Positions 48,391-59,900 of a stretch of 64,000 nt of DNA are shown here, piece by piece. Each line of letters starts with the position of its first letter. Position 1 is the stretch's first letter. The DNA is taken from contig JAJAGP010001474.1 of the NCBI GenBank assembly GCA_025084515.1, forward strand, positions 1-64,000, in the 5' to 3' direction. Origin of the DNA: Ancistrus triradiatus. Taxonomy: Eukaryota > Chordata > Actinopteri > Siluriformes > Loricariidae. The notes under the pieces were generated by a model. That model made no database searches. It worked only from the letters and a program-made list of their open reading frames with translations, and was not told the origin of the DNA. The position numbers were made by a program, and so were the translations under genes.

Positions 48391-48738
48391 ACAGTGGGGC
48401 AAAAAAGTATTTAGTCAGCCAGATTGTGCAAGTTCTCCTACTAAGAAAGATGACAGAGGTCTGTAATTTTCATCATAGCTACACTTCAACTATGAGAGTG
48501 AAAACGAGAAAAAAAAATCCCAGAAATCACATTGTAGGATTCTTAAATACTTATTTTCTACCATGACTTACAATTAAATTCCTTAAAAATCCTACAATGT
48601 GATTTCCTGGATTTTTTTCTCTCATTTTGTCTCTCATAGTTGAAGTGTAGCTATGATGAAAATGACAGACCTCTGTCATCTTTCTAAGTAGGAGAACTTG
48701 CACAATCAGTGGCTGACATACTTTTTTGCCCCACTGTA
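48390..48738. mobile_element. MITE with long inverted arms, derived from the 53985 Tc1 family
   Basis: 'tacagtggggcaaaaaagta' at the left and its inverted copy ending 'gccccactgta' at the right, TA on both sides. The arms are about 165 bp each with a short AT-rich loop, so the whole element folds on itself. The arm matches the ends of the Tc1 copy at 53985 and the half copy at 62150. Confidence 0.9.
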
Positions 48739-48845
48739 TGATGTCATTTATAATTCTTAGACAGAAAGATACTCAGAATCAGTCAGTCGTATGTGTAAAA
48801 CCACTGGAAATCAGAATCCAAGAAAACTGGAGCTCAGTCTGGTCA

Positions 48846-48990
48846 CTATTTTAACATGAGACAGCCGTGTGTCTTAATGGCAGATATGCAGGCTTCAAAC
48901 TGAGCTAGTGGCAGATCATCAACTGATTTGGTACTAAAGTAGATCTGGATGACATCTGCATAACCATGAAAGCCCCCAACACAACACTGT
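48846..48990 (-). mobile_element. LINE reverse transcriptase fragment
   Basis: Minus strand: GGFHGYADVIQIYFSTKSVD and DLPLAQFEACISAIKTHGCL, an RT palm region with the catalytic box changed to YADV. Confidence 0.7.
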
Positions 48991-49260
48991 GGCTCATTAG
49001 CTGTACTCCAAAAATACACACGATAACGTCCACCATGGCATATGAACGACGCGATCACAGACGTAGAAAGTGTAAAGTATGGTATAAAGATAAAAATACC
49101 TAGTATGAGGAATAACAATACAGTGCTTCCAAAATTGATGCAGAAATCCAGGGCTAAAATTGTTCACAACCTTCGAATTCCCAGTCCTAATCACAGGTAC
49201 CTAACAAAACAACTCAAGTGCAAATGCGTTGTCACAACACTCAGCATTACAACTTAACAT

Positions 49261-50111
49261 TTTATTTTCCTGAAATAATTTCAGGCGTGCATGTTAATAA
49301 AACTCAGGTCAGTTATTAACAAACCTCTTTTGGAGTAAAACAAAAGTACACAAAAACTCATACTTAACTAAGATTTCAATAACAAAACATCATTTGCTGT
49401 TCACAAACCGGATAAAATGCAATATATTAAAAAACAAAAAGTGTGTAGAAGCGCACACACTGAGTATTCATATCATAAAAATGCCAAATCGTCAACCCGT
49501 CCACATTATTAGCATTTTTATGAATTTTGTCCCTCATATCTGTGGACTTGGAACATTCTTTTCTTTGAAAGAAACTGAAGGTTTGAATGTCTCAAACTCA
49601 TTGCTACACACTTAAGGGTGTTTCTGCCCTGTCATTCATTTAGAGATCATGACTACAGAGTCGAGACTATTACAACATGTTTTAATAAGATTAATGCTCT
49701 AGGCGATCGGAAAGGTACTACAACGAATAGCAATCCTAAAAAGATTTGTCAGTCTTCGATGCATGATGCAATGCTCCAATTCGAAGCTGGAAAGTAGTTC
49801 AGTGTGCTTAAAATACACACCACAAAACAGACACCTCAAGGTGCTTTCCAATTCTAGTAATATTCATAAAAAATTCCAGGACTCATTTGACGAATCACAA
49901 CATCTTGGTTTGACTAACTAAAAAAAAAAAGAAAAAATACCTTAACAAGCTTTTCAGAAACACCGGTGTTTTTGTACTGTTTGTTGATTCATATTTGTAC
50001 TTGTTAAACATGGGACGGTGATAAACAGGAAACCCGACAGCATACACAAACGCAGGTTGAGAACGATGAGGATGATTCTAGTAAGCGTTTGTACATGAGC
50101 ATGGTTGTACT
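49261..50111 (-). other. probable rb1 3' UTR
   Basis: About 850 bases downstream of the rb1 stop show no recognisable repeat. The first AATAAA on the minus strand lies at 49261-49266, so the 3' UTR plausibly ends shortly below it. An ATTAAA variant near 49680 could give a shorter form. This is inferred from position and hexamers only. Confidence 0.45.
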
Positions 50112-50182
50112 TCAGGGCTCGGGGTCGTCCTTCTCTGCCTCCTCCTTCAGTTTCTGTTCCTGCATGCGGTGGCGAGCCGAGT
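50112..50182 (-). CDS. rb1: rb1 coding exon 27 and stop codon
   Basis: 71 nt from acceptor TCATTTAG to TGA at 50112-50114. After the shared Met it reads NSARHRMQEQKLKEEAEKDD and ends PEP, a basic-then-acidic tail like the human C-terminus. Intron 26 is only 91 nt. Confidence 0.93.
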
Positions 50183-53100
50183 CTAAATGAGTAAAATAAA
50201 CGCAATCATGAGATCGACCGCAAGATTTCTCAGAATTGAGGAAAATCTGAAGGGTGATGCCAGAATGACTTACTCATCTCTGTCAGCTTCTGGATGAGCG
50301 TGGACTCTGCGCTTGATTTGCTGGAAAGATGGAAACTATGGTGACTTTCAAAAACAAGGATAAATAGGCAAATAAGTTTTAGGGTTTTTTTTTTTTAAGC
50401 TGGTTTTAATAAGGAGGGAAAACAGAATTAATGGTTGCACACAAGTTTTGTCCCTCTTTACTATGCTCTGTGAGAGACAAGGAGTGGTATTACGTAACAA
50501 ACACTGACATGTTTATTACAGATTCACAGAGCAATCTCAGCCATAACCGGTGAACATACATATATACACTGCTCAAAAAAATAAAGGGAACACTTAAACA
50601 ACACAATATAACTCCAAGTAAATCAAAGTTCTGTGAAATCAAACTGTCCACTTAGGAAGCAACACTGATTACAATCAATTTCACATGCTGTTGTGCAAAT
50701 GGAATAGACAACAGGTGGAAATGATTGGCAATTAGCAAGACACACTCAATAAATGAGTGGTTCTGCAGGTGGGGACCACAGGACCACTTTCCGTACCTAT
50801 GTTTCTGCTGATGTTTTGGCACTTTGAATGTGGTGGTGCTTTCACACTTGTGGTAGCATGAGACGAAACTCCTCAACCCACACAAGTGCTCAGGTAGGAG
50901 CTATCCCTGATGGCACATAATGCAGATGTGGCAAGAAGGTTTGCTGTGCTGTCCGCTTGGTGGCCAGAGACTGGAGGCGCTACCAGGAGACAGGCCAGGA
51001 CACCAGGGAAGGAGGACGTTACCAAGCAGGACTGCTTACCTCCGCCTTTGTGCAAGAGGAAAAGGGACGAGCACTGCAAGAGCCCTCAAAAGGACCTCCA
51101 GCAGGACACAAAAAGTGCATGTGTCTGCACAAAACGGTAGAAAAACCGACTCCATGAGTATGGTATGAGGGGCCAGACGTCCCAGATGGGGGTGTGTCAA
51201 ACCAACACCGTGCAGGGACGCTTGGCAAGTTGACAGAGAACACCAGATTGGCAAACTCGCCCTGTGCTCTAAAGATGAAAGCAGGTTCACACGGAGCACG
51301 TGGACAGAGGGACAGAGTGGGAGAGCCGTGGAGAGCGATCTTGCTGCCTGCAAAAACAGGCCTTCAGCTGACCGGTTCTGGGCAGTGGGGTCAGTTACTG
51401 GTGGTTGGGTGGCATTCTTTGGAGGTCGCACAGCCATCCATTGATCGGCCAGAGGATAGATGACTGCCATTAGGTACAAGAGATGAGATCCTCACAGTCC
51501 TTGTGAGGACCATATGCGGTTGCGTGCAGTGGCCCCTGGGTTCTCCTAATGCAGGGACCAACTGTAGACCTCCTGTGACTGGAGTGTGTTGTCAGCAGTT
51601 CCTGCAAGATTGACGGCTTGAAGCTATGGACTGGCCCGCCCGTTCCCCACACATGAATCCGATTGAGCACATCTGGGACTCAGGTCTCGCATTTCACAAA
51701 CGTCACGTTGCACCACAGACTGTCCAGGAGTTGGCGGATTGCTAGTTCAGGTCTGGGAGAAGAGCCCTAAGGAGACCATCTGCCACCTCATTCAGGAGCA
51801 TTTGGCCCAGGCAGGTAGGGAGGTCATACAGGAACGTGGAGGCCACACACAATATGAGCCTCATTTTTTGGACGATTTTTAAGGACATTACATACAAGTG
51901 GATCAGCCTGTAGTGTGTTTTTCCACTTTAATTTTGTGTGTGACTCCAAAATCCAGGCCTCCCTGGTTAATAATTTGATATCATTGATGATTTTTGTGTT
52001 GATTTTGTTATCCAGCACATTCAACTTTGCACAGAACAAAAGCATCATGAGAATATTCATTCATTCAAATCTAGGATGTTATTGAGTGTTCCCTTATTTT
52101 TGAGCCAGTATACGTATTTACTGGTGGTGTATAATATAATATATATATATATTATATATATTATATATATATATAAAGATACACACACAAACAATATACT
52201 ATATAATAGATATATAAATCTATCTATATATATATATATATAATATATATATTATATATTAATATATATATATTATGATATACATATACATACATATACA
52301 ACATATATACAACACCACACACGTGTATTATTACTGGTCCCTTCTCAAAAAAATTGCTATTGTGATATAAAGTTAATTCTTTTCCGTAATGTAATGATAA
52401 AAAATTAAACTTCATATATTTAGATTTCAGTGCCACACCAAATGAAAGGTGTTAAGTCTTTTATTTTTTTAATACTGATGATTGTGGCATCAGCTCATGA
52501 AAACCCAAAATTCCTATCTCACAAAATTCGCATTATTTCATCCGGACCAATAAAAGAAAAAAGTTGTTTTTAATACAAGAAAAGTCAACCTTCAGATTGA
52601 TGTTCATTTATGCACTCAATACCTTGGTCGGGAATCCTTTTGCAGAAACTGACGCTTCAAAAAGCGGCGTTTGGCATGGAGGGCAATCGCCTGTGGCATG
52701 CTGAGGTGTTATGGAGCCCGGATGCTTCGATAGCGGGCTTACGCTCATCAGAGGTTGGGTCTTGCGTCTCTCAACTTTCTCTTCACAAATATTCCCCCAC
52801 AGATTCTTAGAGGGTTCAGGGTTAGGAGGTGGCAGGCCAATTGAGCACAGTTAAGACATGGTCAGTAAACCATTTACAAGTGGTTTTGGCAATGTGAGCA
52901 GTTTTGCCAGGTCGTGCTGAAAATGAACTCTTCATCTCCATAAAGCTCTTCAGCAGATGGAAAAGCATGAAGTGCGCTCCAAAATCTCTGATAGTAGATT
53001 GCACTGACCTGGCCATTGATAAAACACAGTGGACCAAAACCCAGCAAGCTGACTGGAACCCCAGACCATTCCCACTGAATGTGGGTACTTGACACGAATC

Positions 53101-53945
53101 AGACATTTTGGCTTTCCTTCTCCCCAGTCTTCTCCAGACTCTGGCACCGTGATTTACGAATGACATGCAAAATTTGCTTTCATCGAAAAAAAAAGTCCTT
53201 CTTGGACCAACTGAGCAACAGTCCAGTGCTGCTTCTCTGTTAGCCAGACAGGCGTTTCTGCCGGGTTTATGGTTAAAAGTTGGCAGACCGGGGGAATGCG
53301 GCACAATGCAGCCCATTTACCTGCAACGTCTGTGCACGGTGGCTCTGGGAAATAGGCCCTTCTCCACAAATCCTCCCATGGTCCGGTCACTCTTCTCGTT
53401 GGCAGCATTTCTGCCCCCCTTTTTTCCTTCCCACAGACGTCCCACTGAGGTGGCCTTGGACAAGCACTCTGGGAACAGCCTATTCGTTCAGAAATTTCTT
53501 TCGTGTCTTACCCTCTTGCTTGAGGGTTGTCAAGAGGGCCTTCTAGGACAGCAGTCAGGTCGGCAGTCTTAGCCATGATTGCGGGGTTTTTGAGTAATGA
53601 ACAGGGGCGGAGTTTTCAAAGCCCAGGAAATCTTTGCAGGTGTTTAGAGTTAATTCGTTGATTCAGATGATTAGGTTAATGCTCGTTTAGAAACCTTTTC
53701 ATTGATATGCTAATTTTGTGAGGTTTAGAGGTTCGGGGTGCAAAACTCATCAGTATTAAAAACAATAAAAGACTTGAAATCTTTCAGTTGGTGTTGCAAT
53801 GCATCTAAATATAGGAAAGTTTAATTTTTATCATTTTACATTACGGAAAAATAATTTAACTTCATCACATTATGCTAATTTTTTGAGAAGGACCAGTACA
53901 TGTATACAACACACAAACACACACACACCACACACACACCACACC

Positions 53946-53977
<32 letters not shown>

Positions 53978-56900
53978 ACATATAATATTGGTAAGTATTC
54001 AGTCAGCACGATTGTGCAAGTTTCCCCTCACTTAGGAAAGATGACAAAAGTCTGTAATTTTCGTCATAGGACCACTTCGACTATGGAGAGACAAATGAGG
54101 AGGGAAAAAAAAAAAACCAGAAAATGACATTGTAGGATTAAAAAATTTTTTTTTTTTACTGTTAAATCATGGTGGAAAATAAGACTTGGTCACCCACAAA
54201 CAACCAAGATTTCTGCTCTCACCAGACCTGTAACGTCTTCTTTAAGAAGCTTTCTGATTCCTCCACTCATACCTGTATGTAAATGGCACTGTTTGACTCG
54301 TTATTTGTTAATAAAAGGACACCTGTGCACAGCCTCAAAACAGTCAGACCCAAAACTCAACCATGGCCAAAACAAAGTCAGCTTTCTGAAATGACACCAG
54401 GAAGAAAGGAAAATGGAGACCTGAACAGGCTGGGAAGAGGGAAAGAGGAATAATTACAATTAGGCAAGCAGGTTGTGGAATAAATTAAACTGTGGAAGGC
54501 AACTGAAAGAAAATGGAAAGAACATACAAGACCATTGATAATTCCCCTGATCTGGGGGACCCCAAGCAAATTCTCATCCTGGGTGGGTCAAACATGATCA
54601 TTCGAGAACGCTGAGCAAAAATCCCAGAACTACGCGGAGGAGTGACCGGAGAAGACCTGCAGAGAGCTGGGACCAAAGTAACAAAGGGCTTACCATCAGA
54701 AACACAACCCACCGAGAGGGACTCAGAACCTGCAAGTGCCAGGCGTGTACTCCTGCTTAGCCAGCACATGTCTGGACCGTCTGAAAGTTTGCCAGAAAAA
54801 CATATATGGTGATCCAGAAAGAGGGTTTGGAGGATATATGTGGTCCGATGATGATGAAACCAAACGAAACTTTTGGTAAAAAACTCAATCATAGTGTTTG
54901 GAGGAAGGAAGGAAGCTGAGCTTGCGTACCATGAAACATTCTTAACTACTGTGAAGCATGGGTGGTGGAAACACATGCTTAAGGGGTGGTTTTCTGCAAG
55001 GGGGACAAACGACTGATCCATGTAAGGGAGAATGAACGGGGGCCATGTATCGTGAGATTTTAAAGCCCAAAACCTCCTTCCATCAGTGATGGGAGGCATT
55101 GAAGATGGAACATGAGGGGGTTCCGCATGACAATATCCAAAACACACGCGCGGCAACGAAAAGGCGTGGCTCTGTTAAAAAAGATCTCCAAGGCCTGGAG
55201 TGGCCTAGCCAGTTCCAGACCTCAACCCATTAGAAAACATTTGTTGGAAGGAGTTTGAAAGTCATGTTGCCCCGCGACAGCCCATAAACATTCCATGCTC
55301 TAGAACAGGAGATCTGATGGAGGGAAATGGGCCAAAATACCAGCTTACAGGTGCATGTATATATAATATATATATATCACCCTGCTGAATATTCAAAGCT
55401 AGTGGATAGCATAGGGCCACTCACAAGCCCGTTAGCCCCTGTATCTTTTTTTTGTTTTTTTTTTGTAGCAATGAGACCTTTCCATTAAAAATAAAAAGTT
55501 GAACAAAAATGTTTCTGTACTCTTCAAGTTATAATTCCTTATCATTTTATAGTTCCGTTTCGGAATCGGCCAGTCATATGATAAAAAAAAAATTAATGGA
55601 CGATCAATGCATATTCTAGTCGGGTATTTTAGTTTCCTGCTGAAACACAGAACCAACCTTCCATCAGCCTCGTCCTGCCCGTCCACGTCAAAGCGTAACC
55701 TCTTGAGGGGTTTGGGGGTGGAGTCTCCTTCTAGACTTCTCTTCAGGGGCCAATTCGTGCTGCTGACCATCTGATTGATCTTCTGGAACTTGTCGGACGT
55801 CTAGATAGATCGATAGATAAACACTTTATTGATCCCGACGGAAATTAATGATCAATTTAGTCTAGAACAGATATAGAACCATTAGACAATGCAACTGAAC
55901 AGCAAGGCTTTGTATGCTGCTGTGAACGCCAGTGAACTTACCCCAAGAGATTCTCCAATGGATACAAGGATTCTGAAAGAAAGGTGACCCAAGACAATAA
56001 GAAATCAAAACTCAAGTACACCTAACTTTTACTTAATGGCTCTACAGAAGCCTGAAAACAAGAATGCGAGCACTCACCTGGATCGGGGTGTCATGGCTGC
56101 TGGGGTGAGGCGGCTGTTCTTTAAAGGGGAGATGTAGATGTTCCCAACAGGCACTCTCAGAGGAGAGCTTGGATATTTGTACGGACTCCGGGGGATATGG
56201 GGGATGGGAGAAAGTGGGGGCGGCTGCGAGACGAGCGCCACACCAGTTTCAGTTACATAATCCATTTCTCTCAGCTTGCATTTGGCTTATCTTTCTTACG
56301 CCAGTAGGGGGCACCAAAGAGCATGATTAGTGTCTTACCCGAGGAGAGGCGTACTGCAGGATGTTGGTCTTCAGCTTCTGCATAAACACCAGGTTGTAGA
56401 AGACAATGATGGAATCATATTGGCCGTCCCTTATCAACACACGCTTGAAGGTCTGAGGAATACAACGGTAAATATTGAAAATACATTTCTTAATATAGCA
56501 GAGGACAGAAGAGCTGTAATCTCGAGGAATCTCACCTCCTGGCTGGTGTTGGGAAGCTCTTTGTAAGCCGTGACAATTGTCTTGAAGCGCAAATCCACGT
56601 TCTTCACTTTGCACATGGCATACATGGTGGACATCATGAGCTGAAACACAGTGAAATGACATGCCTTTTAAGAGAACAAAATCAAACAGCTTTTTTCCCC
56701 CCACTTAGCTGTAGTATCATTTTCTTCTTAAAGTAGGACTGATGATTCATCTGAATTTACCATTAAACATTCTTATTTCTGTTTATCACATGTCGGTGTG
56801 TGAGATCTTCTAAAATACAGAGATTTTTCACAGATCTAAGTAGCTTCTGATAGAAGTCCGCAACTTAAACCTCCTTTTACGATTTACAGAGCACTCAGAG

Positions 56901-59900
56901 CACTCCAGAGCTTAAACCACTGAGCCATTCTGGTCCCTGTGTTATAGTTACACCTCAGTATTTGGCACATGCCCTTATCTACAGCGACTTGTATTTAAGC
57001 TAAGCGGCTAAGGGTTAGGGCCTTGCTCAAAGGCCCAACAGTGCAAGTAAGTAAGTAAAACATTATTTATGAAGCAGCTTCCAATGACAACAAAAACACA
57101 ACATACAATCATAGCACAAAACCCACCATCAGGACAAATTATCTAAATGTCAATTAAAAAAAATACTATTAAAAACAGATTTAAACACATACAGGGACCT
57201 GATGAATAATGACAAAAAGAGTCTTGGGGCACAGACAACAGACATGTGATCACTTACTTTTAAGCACGTTTTGGGGGGAAAGCACTAAAAGGCCCTGGGA
57301 CACAGGCCCTGGGACACAGGCCCTGGGACACAGGCCCTGGGACACAGGCCCTGGGACACAGGCCCTGGGACACAGGCCCTGGGACACAGGCCCTGGGACA
57401 CAGGCCCTGGGACACAGGCCCTGGGACACAGGCCCTGGGACACAGAATAAATCTTGTGATCAATCCTATACTGAATGGGAAGCCAATGAGGCGCTGTGAG
57501 AATGCGGAGTACCAGGAGTAAACACACGCGGACACAGGGAGGACGTGCAAACTTCGCTTGCGTCACCGTGCCGCCCTATAGTACACATTTAAGCTTTACT
57601 TTAGCACGCATTTCAAGTGAGAATCTGGAATAAAAGCACAGCAGTTTCACCCGAGTACTAATCATGCAGTGCAGATCAAGATCTGATTCTAAACTTAGCA
57701 GACAGACGTCTGGTGGTCCACAGATCTAACCAAAGTAAATGTCGAAGCAAGTACAGTTAATACCTGGTCCAAGTGCCGGTCCCTCATCAGCTCGTACTCA
57801 TTCTGCAGTGTGTGCTGGAGCAGCGTCCAGATGATAGCTTCCAGTTCAGGGTGAGAGGTCAGCAGGCGAGAGAAAAGCATTTTCAGCCGTAGATAGGCCA
57901 GCCTGTACACTAGACACAACAGAGCAACACCAACACTCAGTGGAGCCGGTCAGAATACTGTACAGTTACATTTAGCGAATTTACTTAAGCTCAGCTTTTA
58001 CAGGTTTAGAGTCTTGCTCAAGAGCCCGGCAGTGACAGCTTGGCAGGACTGGGATTTGAGCTTGCAACCTTCCAATAAGCAGTCTAGAGACATACCCTGA
58101 GCCACCCTGTCTCATAATGTACCAATTAGTAAGTCACCAATATAAAGATTCTTGGCTGAAACTGATACTGAGCGCATAACTGAAACGGGTTGATAGTGTT
58201 TTTTGAATGACACATAATAAATAAGATACTACAGATATCCAAAACGAAGAATGGATCTAGATTGCTTGACTATTTGTCTCTGGAGATTAAATGATTCCAC
58301 ATAGCTGGCATTTTCACTGTTACATTGCTGATGCTCAAAACGAACAACTTCACGCTGACCAGTAAATGAGAGCAAAGATGATGTAAAATTTTTGCTATTA
58401 AAATGAGTTTTAGTGTCCTTCAGACACTTCAGACTCTCGCAGACCCTGCATCATCCAGCCCTGTGCTTCCACCGAAATCACTGATTCCTCTCACCTGTCC
58501 GCAGTTTTCTGAATCACATCCTCCGCTATTTAAACCTCTTGTTTGAAGCAGAGTTTAATGGAACGCTGAAGGACGGCCAAAGCAGAAGCTTCTATATGTA
58601 CTTGCTTCACACAGTCTTGCTTGTATTTTGGCTGTCACTGCCCCCCATTAAAAATGCAGATTAAATGCCATACTTTCAAAAGTGCACAGATCCCAAGCCT
58701 TTGTTAGTTTACAAAGCTGTTGGTTTGCCATCTGTGTTAATCTCGGCTGACCTAGGTCTTCCTAGCTCAAAATTTTGGTCTTTTTTAATTTGGCCTGAAA
58801 GCTGAAAATTTTCAAAATTCCAAAATTTTACTACTGCTAAAAAGTAGTGCTCAAAAATCCCCATATACTGGACAGATATTCTATTCGATTTGAGATAGAT
58901 GTAAAATAATGGACACTTCAAACAAGACCTAGAACCTGCACATGAATGTAAGACAGGATTACGTCTGATGATTTGCTTTTGCCAAATGAAGCTTGCATTA
59001 AATACTTCACTCCAATTAAAACAATTCTGCGTCAGCATTTTTGGGTGAATACAGTGGCCAGAGGTTTTTTTTAAAGACCTCGTTCCAAAAGTAAATTCCC
59101 TGCCTGTAAATCTGCCTGACATTTCAGAAAACTCTTAACGTGTAACATTTACTGTAACATTTACATTTAAGTAACGTGCTACATTTACTGCATAACTTGG
59201 TTGAGATACTGGTTTCCTGTGGGTGAATTTTAAATGCTTAAATATGATCTGAATGCGTGTTTGAATATCACCCTAGGCAGAGTGCATACACAGGGTTGAG
59301 GATCTGGTCTGTCGGTGCAGGTGTTTGAAAGATCACAGAGGTAAACCGACCAAACTAACGAGAAAGATAAGATTTCAATGACATGTGGTTTCTCTTTCAT
59401 TAAGAAAAAAACATTTTACCATCCATGCCCGAGTTAGTGTTGTTTGTGCCAGTCTACAACCCCTGGCAAAAAGTATGGAATCACCGATCTTGGATGAGCA
59501 CTCATTCAGACATTTCATTCTGTAAAAAAAAAACTCAGATCAAAAACATGATACAATAATGGTCATTCCAAAGTGCAACTTGTTGGCTTTCAGGAACACT
59601 CAAAGAAATGAAGAGAAAACATTGTGGAAGTCAGTGAATGTTACTTTTATTGACCAAGCACAGGGAAAAAAATATGGAATCACCTCAAATTGGAGGTAGA
59701 AAATAAGGACACACCACAGTCAATTTCCCTTTCCCTAAATGGACACCTTCCTCAGAGTAGATCTGCTCGTTAGTCTGCAGTTAAAAACACCTGCAGTCAT
59801 GACACCTTGGGAGGGCTCTGCTGACGGAAGTGGATGGCAAGAACCATGGCTCCAACAAGAGAATGTCTCTTGAAACAAAAGAGAGGATTGGGAAAACTTC

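Noticed and set aside
51036..51479. 147-codon minus-strand frame
   Set aside because: Antisense shadow of the Tc1 element at 50565-52110.
54485..55156. 223-codon minus-strand frame
   Set aside because: It is the antisense of the plus-strand Tc1 transposase remnant; its long openness follows from that.
57291..57444. CRISPR-like array
   Set aside because: Direct tandem repeats without spacers in a vertebrate intron; a minisatellite.
57209..57566. Repetitive proteins (GPGTQALGHRPWDT and similar) in three frames
   Set aside because: They are the 14-bp minisatellite translated; a unit not divisible by three keeps several frames open by chance.
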